From: Euborellia annulipes
Taxonomy: Eukaryota; Arthropoda; Insecta; Dermaptera; Anisolabididae
Assembly (NCBI GenBank): GCA_023213315.1
Contig: JAKCPI010001711.1
Span: 1 to 64,000, forward strand
Length of the DNA stretch: 64,000 bases
Reading direction: 5' to 3'
Part shown: positions 24,461-34,740 of the stretch, piece by piece
How the letters are laid out: each line of letters starts with the position of its first letter
How positions within the stretch are numbered: the first letter of the stretch is position 1
Made by a program: the position numbers and the translations under genes
Notes under the pieces: model-generated
The model's input: only the letters and a program-made list of their open reading frames with translations
Databases searched by the model: none
What the model was told of the DNA's origin: nothing

Positions 24461-24846
24461 CCCCCATTTTTAATTTAATTTTAAAATTAAATTTTTTAAG
24501 CGTTATTTTCTGAATTTTTTATATAATTTCTATAGCCTACTGTTGAATGAATTTGTAAAATTAATTATATAACAATATTTGTTGATTATTTTTAAAAAGA
24601 AAATCGAATGATTTTAATGGAAATTTTTATAGAAAAGATGAATATATATATGTGAAAATAATTTGCCCCCTACCTCTCCCGCGACACAATCAATAATTAA
24701 TTGACAAGGGATGAAAAATTGAGAGGTTTGTTGGATTAATTAAGAAAATTTTATATTTTTCTCTCTGCTTTATCATACAATAGAATTCTTCAAATTACTT
24801 GATGATTCCATTTAGGATTTTACTTAATTGATTTGATTCAATATCT

Positions 24847-25322
24847 TGTTATGTTAAGTGTTGATGGGGTGTTGGCAGACGGGTAGGTGGACTCCGATGA
24901 GAGTGGAGGAGCTCTCACTGAAAGTTCCAGGGGCCGTTGGAATAACGAGAGACCCCCCTGGACTTCAGTTGCCAATTTAGAATGGTGCCCTCGGAGTCAG
25001 GAATAATTTTTGTTAATAAAAAGCAAAAGTTTGATGACGGAGGCCGAGTGTGTTTATTCATTTATATAATCTTCATTATTCGGATTTTACATAGTACTTA
25101 TTATTCGTTTACAATTTTTTCTCGCCAACTATATATATTTGTTGGCCTCAAATTTCACTCTCTTTTAACACCTTAACTTTAAATGTCAGTCAAAAATTTA
25201 TTTTAAACTTTTTCAACTCACCCTTGATGGGTTCCCTTACACAGGCGGATTCTCCCAAGGGTTAGTGTCTCATTTTCGTTCTTCACTTTCACTAACGTCC
25301 TTTTGCCCTGTGGGACACTACA
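24847..25322. mobile_element. Solo LTR candidate, 476 bp
   Basis: Starts TGTTATG and ends ACTACA (TG...CA), with 4-bp direct repeats atct on both sides (24843-24846, 25323-25326). It is more GC-rich and less repetitive than its neighbours and interrupts the duplicated G-B segment. No internal retroelement genes. Confidence 0.5.
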
Positions 25323-26011
25323 ATCTAATTTAACCCACCTCCTCCAGAACCACCATTATTTCTACATTAAATAACCAACCAAAGATAAAAAAAATATTTT
25401 TTTTTTTAGATTAGACAAAAAGGAATTAGGCCTATTATATCTTACCCATTAGAAACAGATCAAGTTGGTAGTTAAAAAAAAAAACTATTTTGGTTTAATT
25501 TTGAAAAATATTTAAATTGAATATTAAAAAATTATAACATGTAGTCACGAATTATAATAAATAAATATGAACGATTGTTCTCAGCGTTAGTGGATAATTA
25601 AACATTTAAGAATAGAAAGAATTTAAACATTGCCACCCCAATCATTTTTATAGACCTAATATAGAAAGCAGATAATTTTTTTAATTATTATTTGAAGTAT
25701 TATTCCCATACATAATTAAAATTTGTAAGAAAAAATTTTTGAATTTTATATTTTTTCATAATCAAGCAAGTTGATTTGTTATTAAAACAATTTGGCAAAA
25801 ATAATGAAAAAATTTGAATCCCTCTCAAAAAGGAATCTGTTGGTAGCACAATCAAAGGGGGGGGGGGGAGAGGGCCTTCTATAGAAATGATAATCAAATA
25901 TAAAATGAGGGAGGATTTTTATTGGACTATCAGAGATTTTAAAAGAGAAAGATCTTTCCTAGGAAATTATGAGATAAATTGAAAAATTTGATTGTCAGTA
26001 GGCCTACTTAC

Positions 26012-26192
26012 CTAGTGCAAAGAGATATCCTCGGAGAGCGCTTAGATGGATGCTCGGGCGACAAGGTCGATGATTATAAAACAAAGAGTAAACAACGTGT
26101 TGAGATTTCGCTTCTTTTTGATGCCCCCTCATATGCATGTTGATTTGTTTTAGCAAACTTCGACTCGTTGCCTTGAGACACATGAAGAGATG
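26012..26192 (-). other. Candidate exon B2
   Basis: 181 nt, acceptor ttttcttttgttacag, donor GCACTAG|gtaagtagg. Open in the same frame as B1 (QINMHMRGHQKEAKSQHV). Confidence 0.45.
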
Positions 26193-26842
26193 CTGTAACA
26201 AAAGAAAATATAATTAATTAATTATATTCTAATTAAATATCCATTTATTTTCTAATTTAAATACCGTATCTTAAGTAAATATTTTATTACCATTTATTTA
26301 TTTAGTATGGAAAATTTTTTGAATATTTGACACTTAAATCTGCGATTTTAGCTAAACTGGAAAGCACAAGTAATAAATTTCAATTATTCATCATTTGCTC
26401 AACTTGTAATTAATAATCCATTATAAGATAAATATTAAATATTTTTTAAAATTTAATGGAATGAGACTTTCTTAAGAAAGTTAATTATTTTTTATTTAAA
26501 AAAATTTTTCAAAAATTGCTGTAATTATAATTTTCTAAATTGCGAGTCCATGATTTAATTAAACATTTTCTAATTGACAAATGATTTATTTATAAATAAT
26601 TTTCTTGAAAAAGCCACAGGTTCAAAGAAAGGTAAAAATAAGTGACATAAGGGTGAACAAGTTCCAAAAAAATCTAACAGTAAGAAAATGTCTACTCTTA
26701 AAACAAGTAAAATAAATTCCTGAGTTAGAGATAGAGCCACCCTGAATTAAATGTCGGTTCTGTAAAAATAAAAATTATTATTTTTTCTTATTTAATATGA
26801 TTAGAAAGAGAGAGTTTACAAAAAATAAAAATCATAATTGAT

Positions 26843-27173
26843 TTTTGAATTTTAATCAAAATCATTGGAGCGAATTTTGAGAAAATCATAAAAACTGAAA
26901 AAGTACATTAGTAATGTACTAGTACTTTTTGGCCGATTTTGATTACAAGCTTATTTTCACGTTCTAGGTGGATGTCTAGCTTAAATATAAAATTTCAACC
27001 TCCTAGCTCAATTCCTTCATGCTTTAAATTGAACCCAGATAGACACACAAACAGACCATAGTGCGAAAATCACTTTTTTTGGATTCAGGGGGCCTCAAAA
27101 TGTGAAGATCCATCAAAATCTCCACACATTGAATTTTTGACATGAATACAATACTTTCTCTATATATATATAT
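26843..27173 (-). repeat. P repeat, copy 6 (reverse), split by an insertion
   Basis: Reverse copy; its palindromic start is broken by the element at 27174-28470 and resumes at 28471-28495 with taggtaagagaaagt. Confidence 0.65.
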
Positions 27174-28470
27174 CAGGGTGTCCCTTATTTTTCCCCTTAT
27201 TTTTCGATTTTTATTTTTTTTTTAGTTATACCCTCTAATTTTTTTACTTATAAAACACTCGTAAATGAAATTTGACCCCATTCGGAGTTGATTTGTTTGT
27301 CACCTTTATCATCGAAAAGCGATATACCCAGTGAAGACCTCTTCCTCAGTTAAATTATATTTGGAGAAAATTTAGTGCTAGATTGAGCAACCCAGACAAA
27401 CAAGGACTACCAGATATCTATCTGTTTCTTTATGACAACGACTTATGTTAGTTAGGCTATGGATTCAATGTATTTCGGCAGTAAAGGTGAGTTTTCAAGA
27501 TTTGAGCTTTCTGAAAGCATTACAAGATTACGAAAAAGTGAACCGATCATTTTTAAAGCAGCCTTAAGAAAGTTTTTCCCAAATATAATTTAACTAGCGA
27601 AGTGATCATTATATCTCTTTTGGATGGTGACATCCAAACAAAAACGAAGATGGTAAGTAATTTAAAGAAGAAAAGTCTATAGGATTTTGTAAAAAGATTA
27701 TGCTCCATTGAAGGTAGAACGACACTTCTTGAAAAGAATCCTCTCTGGTGGCAGATTAGAAGTCAAAAGACCAGTTCTTTCTCTAAAAGCTGTGAATGAT
27801 ACAGCTGAAAGGGCTGTAATGCTAATAGAAAACTTTCATAATAATCGTTGAGGGAGACCAAAAGCCATTCCATTCCTTCAACGTTGTGAGCAGGAGCAGA
27901 AAGGAGGCATTTTTATCCCGACTGTAAAAAAGAAAAGGAAATATCGACAAAATTTATTACTTTTGAGTACTTTTAAGTAAATATTGGTATTTAATTTCTT
28001 GTTTTATTATTTTCTAATCAAATTATTTCAATAAAATTAAATAGTTGCATATTAAAGATAGGAAGTCTCCGCGGGCGCACGCCAACAGCTAACTGGACAT
28101 GTTTCAAGAGGGGTAGGGGTGGTTAATGAACTTTGGATGTAAAATTTATTTTGCGAGTGTTTTTTAATAGAATCAACAAAATTATAACCTATCGGTGAAA
28201 AAAAAAATTTCGAAACCCCCGAGGGGTCGGGGAGGCTAAATGAACTCCGATTGACGTAAAATTTTATTTGTGGGTATCTTTTAATATAATAAACATAATG
28301 AGAACGTATACGCAAAAAAAAAAAATTTTCAAAATCTCGTCCAAGCGGGTATATGAACTCCGAATGGAGTCAAATTTCATAGACGAGTGTTTTATAATAT
28401 AATATAAATAAAAAATTAGAGGGTATAATTAAAAAAAAAAAATAAAAATCGAAAAATAAGGGACATCCTA
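27174..28470. mobile_element. DNA transposon remnant with >100-bp TIRs
   Basis: Left end cagggtgtcccttattttt and right end aaaaataagggacatccta are inverted repeats; similarity continues through the attagagggtataa stretch for over 100 bp. The interior has two more diverged repeats of the sub-terminal sequence (28060-28400) and stop-ridden coding traces (about 27370-27930, e.g. AVNDTAERAVMLIENF), perhaps from a transposon protein. Inserted in the AT-rich palindrome of P copy 6. Confidence 0.7.
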
Positions 28471-28589
28471 ATATACATATAGGTAAGAGAAAGTAAAAAA
28501 GGATAATTTTATTAATATATGTTAAGAAAGAAAATATAAAAATAAAATGTTAACCCTTTATGAAAATGAAATATGCAAATTATAAATAC

Positions 28590-28823
28590 CTTTTAATTGG
28601 AGTGAGATGAGGGGTGTGTGTCCTTTTATTCTCACTAATAGAATCGCAATAGAAGGGATGATTTTTGCACAGAGGTGGCTCCTTCCTCGAGATGAATTCA
28701 ACTAAAAGACTTGCTTCTTTACATTTTTAAAAATAATGTGCAATTGCGTATGTGCTGTTTATTTTATAATAATGATGAATAATGATGACGAACATGGATG
28801 TTTTTTTCTCTAAGGTCTCTTTT
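28590..28823 (-). other. Candidate exon A7
   Basis: 234 nt between ctttgtttcag and AAAAG|gtatttat. The expected D partner to its left is reduced to a stub near 26740-26762 and is separated from it by an inserted transposon. Confidence 0.4.
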
Positions 28824-29254
28824 CTGAAACAAAGAAATATTATTATTAAGCAATTATTTTTTATCCTATTCAATCATTAAAATATTCAATAAAGATTATT
28901 TTATTAAATCATTGTTTTATTTATCCCTTAATCCTTTAACAAATATTTTTTTTTTTAATTCTAATCCTAATATTGGAATATTTATATTTGCAGAATAATT
29001 ATTTGACTCATCTTATGAAAGTGTTATTTGGGCTAGTGGTTTTATAAATTTAAAAAATTCAATTTTATATCATATAATTTATTTTATTTTAATTTTAATA
29101 AGAAATAAAAATCTGGTGTGTTCGGTCGCACAGTACCCATGGTAAGAGAAAGTTGTGAACAGTGCTTTTTTTTTTATAACGAAATGTTAAAGTAGAAAAT
29201 TTAAAAATAAAATGTTAACCCTTTATGATAGTGAAATATGCAAATCATAATTAC

Positions 29255-29630
29255 CTTTTAATTGAACAGAGATGTGAAGCCTGTGACGTTTTATTCTCAC
29301 TAGTAGAATCGCAATAACGAGAAGCAGGGAGATGAGTTTAATCGAATGGCTTCTTGCTTGAGGTGAATGCAACACTACAAGACGCTTTCGGGTATCAGTT
29401 CACAATTGTAAAAAATGTTCTATGCTAAGAGGCCCACATCTTGTGGGTACGTGGATGGTGACCACGAGCTACCCGAGCTGGGATTGGCAGTCCTTCTGTT
29501 CTTTATATGTCGGTCCCTTCCTTCTTTATTTTCAACAGGCGTCAGACCGTGCGATGGGCCGGCCTGTTCCGACCCCGCACTCCGGGGATAAGGCAAGAAA
29601 AGAAGAAGTTTACTTCTCTTCTGAAAAAAA
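29255..29630 (-). other. Candidate exon A8 interrupted by a repeat
   Basis: Standard A-exon ends (acceptor tttttttcag, donor AAAAG|gtaatta) but the interior holds a RepC copy (29417-29605), so the exon would be 376 nt. Confidence 0.35.
29417..29605 (+). repeat. RepC, copy 1
   Basis: GC-richer repeat from ctaagaggcccacatcttgt to the ccgaccccgcactcc / gaagaagtt end. Reverse copies lie at 47627-47735 (partial) and 55607-55835. A SINE-like body is possible, but I could not place Pol III boxes. Confidence 0.6.
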
Positions 29631-30158
29631 GAAATATTTATTTATTATTTCTTATGCTATTCTATCATCATATTTTAAATATTCAATAAAGATGATTTAA
29701 TTAAATAATTGTTTCATTTATCCCCTAATCCTTTCCCAAATACTCATTTTAACTACAGGATATTAGAATATTTATTCACGCACCCTTAAAAAGTATGCCT
29801 TATTAATAAATCTCAGAGTAGGCAATATTTTTTGATTCTATCCTATCGTTAAATAAACTCTTAAAATATAATCTCGCACCCTCTAAATTAATAAATTAAT
29901 AGTGATAAATTTATTTTTAAGGACACCCTTTATCTTTGTTCACCATTTAAAAAAATAGATAAATTTATAATTATTTTTTAAGAAAATTTAAAATTTTAAC
30001 CTTTCAAGAGAAAAAATTAGTATATATAAGAATCCCCATATGAATTAGAATATGTTGCATTTTTTCCAGTTAGATATTTAATTATGATTAAAGTGTAGCC
30101 GATAGGTGATAGCAAAAAGGGTTTCATAGAAAAAGAATTGAATACTAATTAGGCCAAC

Positions 30159-30333
30159 CTGGTGATGAAGAGGGAGCCTGATGTTTGTTTGCTGAGATGG
30201 TGCTCCAGGGACAATCTCGATGATGGGGTAGAAGTCGAAGTGTTGAGATTTTGCTTCTATTCGATGTCCACTCATTTGCATATTAATTTGTTTTAGCCTT
30301 CGTTTGACTTGGTGCCAGGGATAGATGAAGATG
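30159..30333 (-). other. Candidate exon B3
   Basis: 175 nt, acceptor tattttttttttcag, donor CATCACCAG|gttggc. Aligns with B1 and B2 (QINMQMSGHRIEAKSQHF segment), but a 2-nt deletion before this segment breaks the shared frame. Confidence 0.4.
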
Positions 30334-30921
30334 CTGAAAAAAAAAATAAAAGTTATTATTTATAAATAAATTAAAATTAATTTCCCCATAATAGAAGCTG
30401 GCCAAATGGTGTTCTACCGGGGCCATTCTTGTAATAAATAAAAAAATAAAATAAAATTAATTTCATATTCATATTATCCATATTCCTTCTACTACTCCTG
30501 TTTGAAAACAAAATGACTCGAGTAAACTGTCCACTTAAAGTCTAGTATGGCACAAAGATTGTCAGGATCCTCGCATTTGGAAGTAAGAACATGCGGTCGT
30601 GGGAAAAATTATTAATATCTGTTTGGCCGGATTGAAAACGATTGAAAAAAATAAATGTTTCTTTCTAAAAGAAACTAAAAACAAATTTAAAAAAATATCT
30701 AAATGAAGCCAGTTCCCAATTTCTATTTTTTTTTTTTTAAACAAGGTTGAATTAAAGAAAAGGAAAAATTTGTAAGAGGAGACCTTGAGAGATGAAAACT
30801 CTGGATCAAACAAGGCCAAAAAAAAATTAAGTTATTTATTATTTATTCTTTACCCTCCCGCCTCCCCCAAATTCTACAATATTTTACAAGAAAAATAAAA
30901 TTAAATAATTAGATTACTCAC

Positions 30922-30984
30922 CAAGTGCAGAGTGTTGAAGGAGACGAAGGGTTGAACTCGGAAAGCGAGCAGTAAATATCAAAT
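30922..30984 (-). other. Candidate exon H
   Basis: 63 nt, acceptor ttttttttcag, donor GCACTTG|gtgagtaa. The end resembles the C-exon end (CTCTGCAC), perhaps a diverged copy. Confidence 0.3.
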
Positions 30985-32535
30985 CTGAAAAAAAATAATA
31001 AATTTTTTAAATAAAAGTAAAATGTGGACAAATAAATGAAATAATTTGCAAATTAATGAAAAATTTTGTTAATATAAAAAAATTCTCATTTTCTCACAAA
31101 GTACCACTGATTCTTAATTAATTCTTTCATTAATATTAAAACATTTTCTTTTAGGTAGAAATTTACGCTCTACAAGGATGATTGAGCTTTAGATTCCTGA
31201 TAGGGTGAGAAACAAGGGCTGTCCCCGCGTTTGTCTCATTATAAAAAAAAAAATACTCAAAGATTAAAAAATAGGATTGAAATAATCATTTGCATGACGT
31301 TTAAACAGCTGACTAAAATGAGTGAATCGATCATTAGCATCTCACAACCGAATATATAATTATATATATATATATATATAATTAAAATATACTACAAGTC
31401 CTGATAAGTTGCCTATGATTGAATAAGATGCAAGAATTTTAAATAAGGTCCAATCAATTAATTATTTAGCGTCTTAATTAATAATCTTGTAATTAGAAAA
31501 GATAATACAATAATAATTCATTTATCTCATTTTTTTGTAATATATGTGGATCCATAAGAATTTTCTCATATTATTTTTTCATGGTTTTAATATTAAAAAT
31601 TTAAACGCGACTTTGTTGCTAGGGGTGAACTAGGCTTTAATGATTATTAATAATAAATGAACTTTTAATAATCATCAATAACTTACTTGTTAATAGGAAA
31701 TCATCAGCATTGTATAAACATAAGGGTAGTACAACAACTGCTCTTTTATCTTGCCTGTATATTATTCAATTAAAAATTTTTATCGATTTCCATGAGCCAG
31801 ATATGATTTTGGACATTTATTCTCTTTGTTCTTCTCAATTCAATTAAATGTGAAATTTAAATAAACTCCCCAATTGACTGCAAAGAACGTTGTCTGGATG
31901 AATATATGTTGATAAATAAAAATTGAGATATCCTAAAAAAAAGAAAAAAATCATTATTAAATTCCATGTATATTAGTTTAAACAATATTAGTTATTAAAA
32001 ATATTCTCTCTTATTTTATTTTAAATATCATATTTTTTCCAACTTTGTATATTTAGTTTTTGTCCACCCATTTCAAAGTGAATGAACAAATTTTTGAAAT
32101 AAATTATATTATAAATAAATTTTTTTTTATTTTGAACTCTATTTAATTTTATTTTGGAAATAAATTCAGAAATTTAAATTCAAACATATCGAATAAGAAA
32201 TTTATTGCGGATGATAGAATCTTTTTGCCAGGACTCTACATATATACTGGTATATAGATATATATATTTTTCATTAATAAAAGGATTATTCAAAGCTAAT
32301 TAAAAGGCTGTTGGGTTTTATTAAATGAAATGTGATAGACAAATTCTTTGGCAGCAGTCAAAGAAAATGAATTAATTTGAAATTTTATTCTGTGAATGTA
32401 TTTTATCATGGAACTGACATGTGTCAGATGTTCAGAATGAAGAGAAACTATCTTTTCTTTGTCTGTTGTTGCAACTTTTATACTTTTATACTTCTTCCTC
32501 ACATTCAAGTAAAAATAAAATTTAAATAAACTCAC
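30985..32535. other. AT-rich stretch, no gene found
   Basis: Low-complexity AT with a TA microsatellite (about 31355-31382). It contains the inactive relative of exon I (31870-31938). Nothing else supported. Confidence 0.4.
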
Positions 32536-32594
32536 CAGTTGATTGGAGGGCAAGAAAAGTTGGCTGAATGCATGCTCACAAATAAGATGATAAT
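32536..32594 (-). other. Candidate exon I
   Basis: 59 nt, acceptor ttttattttcag, donor ATCAACTG|gtgagttta. A related stretch near 31870-31938 has the donor changed to ggggag, so it would not splice. Confidence 0.3.
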
Positions 32595-33022
32595 CTGAAA
32601 ATAAAAAAAAAAAAAATAATAAAATTATTAAATCTGAATGCCTGTATATTTCAGTTATAATTTTTTAATAAAATCTATTAAATAATGATAATAATATTGT
32701 ATAGAGATCAAAAACAAGAAAAGGAATATGAACGTTATCAGAATAAAATTATTAAAAATTATAATTAAAAAAATCTGACATTTGACTATCAAAAATATTT
32801 GAAGAAATTATGCTTGGGAAATAGACGAATATATAATTTGTTAAGAAATTATTATTATTTTAATATTTAAAGTGAATAAAAACGGAATAAAATATTAAAA
32901 TGTGAGAATTTTGATAATAGTGTCAGTTGGGAATATTTACATCAACTCAGTGAATTTATTAAATAATTCATTCTAAATAAATATATCGATAAATTAAATA
33001 AAAGTATTATATGATTACTGAC

Positions 33023-33153
33023 CTTAAAAATTGGAAATTGAGAAGAATAAAAATTTACATAATGTTGACAGGTGAAAGAAATGATTGAATATGTCAAAGA
33101 TGTAAAAAAAGAGATGCGGGATTCAAAATAGTCGAATCTCTATATGAAGATAC
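33023..33153 (-). other. Candidate first or early exon J
   Basis: 131 nt, acceptor ttttcttttcag, donor TTTTTAAG|gtcagtaat. The most upstream splice-like segment of the array. No similar exon was seen between it and CD2BP2. Confidence 0.3.
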
Positions 33154-33358
33154 CTGAAAAGAAAAAAAATATTTTTTTAATAAATAAACTATAATCAGGG
33201 AACATACCTAATTCCTAATTATAAATCTTGAAAAAATAAACTAAGACTCATAAATTTAATTAATAAAAAAAATAATATTTAAATAATTTTTGGCAGAGTA
33301 TATTCCAAAATGTGGGAAAATCAAAAAAACATTGTGTGGTTTTATGAAACCACGATGC

Positions 33359-33666
33359 AAGTGAAACTTTTTTCGGATCGTAGGCATTTAACTGAAAATT
33401 TTTCAAAACTGGGAAAAATATTTATTTAGTATTTGAATCATTTTAAATTATTTTAAAAATTATATTTTATCGATTTAAAAATTCAATAATTAAATCTCAC
33501 AATTATTTTTTATAATTCATCATATATATTAAATTTCAACTTTCCTATTTTTGTGGTCACGGCTTGTGACGTCATAACTTGTAGCGTCACGGCCTTTGAC
33601 GTCACGGCTTGTAACATGCTGATAGAGAAACGAAAAAATTTGTGTCGATCAAAAAAAGTTTCACTT
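33359..33666. mobile_element. MITE with TIR aagtgaaactttttt
   Basis: Left aagtgaaacttttttcggatc and right gatcaaaaaaagtttcactt are inverted repeats about 310 bp apart. The interior carries the TGACGTCA cluster annotated separately. Confidence 0.55.
33554..33616. promoter_or_regulatory. Cluster of TGACGTCA (CRE-type) sites in a short repeat
   Basis: Two exact TGACGTCA palindromes (33567-33574, 33597-33604) and two half or variant sites lie in a tandem tgacgtcacggcttgta-like repeat. They are about 415 bp upstream of candidate exon J on the minus strand. CREB/ATF proteins bind this motif in animals; function here is inference. Confidence 0.35.
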
Positions 33667-33706
33667 TAAAAAAATAGAGTTGTATTTTTTATTATTAGCT
33701 GACTTA

Positions 33707-33783
33707 ATCATTTGAAATAAATAGGGATGGGGTCTAAATGGCCTTACATGCCGAAAAAGACCTTAAAAAAAAAAAAAAAAAAC
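33707..33783 (+). mobile_element. 5'-truncated SINE2 insertion with TSD
   Basis: The 3' tail (aaataaatagggatggggtc ... gccgaaaaagacctt) plus poly-A is flanked by an exact 11-bp repeat tagctgactta (33696-33706, 33784-33794). Typical of LINE-driven retroposition with 5' truncation. Confidence 0.75.
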
Positions 33784-34569
33784 TAGCTGACTTAGCAAAA
33801 AGTCTTTATTCTCCAACTTCTCAACCACTTGGTGGGGGCTTATTTAATAGGTAATATAATATATTTAATATAAATATATTCTTCAAATTTGTAGTAAAAA
33901 TTTTCTAGATTGATATTTTTTTGTCATAAAAATAAATATAACTTTTTTTTATCGAAAATATTTTAATTTTTGTGGCAATTTAAATTAGACTATGACCAAT
34001 TTTTGTAAATTATTTATTTAAAAAATTTTAATCGCTTGAGACGGAAATCATTGAACCTTAGTACAAGAGGTGAGTGTTCATCCAAGGTAGGGGCGAATTT
34101 AGAAATTTGCCCCCCCCCCCCCCCCTCTTCAACTGATAGTTGAACACTGAGAAACACATATCTTCTCTTTTTGAAAAAAATGGATGTGTTCCTTTAGTTT
34201 TTTAAAGACTATTTAAAAAAAAAAAAATTAAAATACCTTATTTTTAAATCGTTAGTTTATTTTATTTGTTTTAAATATGTTAATTAATTTGAACTTGCTT
34301 TTTAATATTCATCGATATTTTTTTAACATAATTCTCTCGGTATCTTTCATAAAGCTACTTCTTATGTGAACTTATTTTAATAAATAAAAATACTCAAATA
34401 AATGAAATATCCAATATTTTTATATTTCATATGAGGAATTTAACAAAATTAGGAGGAAATTATATTTATATTGAAATAATATTCTTTTAGTATATATAAA
34501 AAAAATTAATGCACAGAAAAATCATGTGACTTAATCTATAAAAATGCTAAATATTTTCTCTCATTTTAT

Positions 34570-34640
34570 ACTTTCTTTTTACTCTATGTAATATATAGTG
34601 AGAAAGTATTGCGATCATGTCAAAAATCTTCTGTTTGAAA
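34570..34640 (+). repeat. P repeat, short fragment (copy 7)
   Basis: actttctttttactctatgtaatatatagtgagaaagtattg only. Lies downstream of the CD2BP2 stop codon. Confidence 0.45.
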
Positions 34641-34740
34641 ACAAAAATTGTAGATCATTAAAAAATGGTTCATAATATTTAGAACTTAGATAATGAATTT
34701 ATAAGTATATTTTGATTTTATTAATTATTTAAAACAAAAG

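Larger units (their letters stand above)
317..33153 (-). ncRNA. Putative multi-exon noncoding locus built from duplicated exon-intron modules
   Basis: On the minus strand at least 25 short segments (58-247 nt, plus one 376 nt copy carrying an insertion) are bounded by acceptor-like pyrimidine tract+AG and GT donor sequences. They fall into homologous families: A (8 copies, acceptor tttctttgtttcag), B/C/D (8 copies sharing a core like CGACCTTGTCGCC.GAGC), E (2), F (2), G (2), plus single H, I and J. Flanking introns are also homologous between copies, so whole A plus B/C/D units were duplicated. Small indels shift the reading frame between copies while the splice sites stay, which argues for RNA rather than protein function, or for decay. 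Transcription is not proven; a degenerate array of pseudoexons is the alternative. Confidence 0.35.

Noticed and set aside
31156..31206. Plus-strand exon-like segment with acceptor ttttcttttag and donor gtgagaa
   Set aside because: Single occurrence, no coding similarity and no partner exon.
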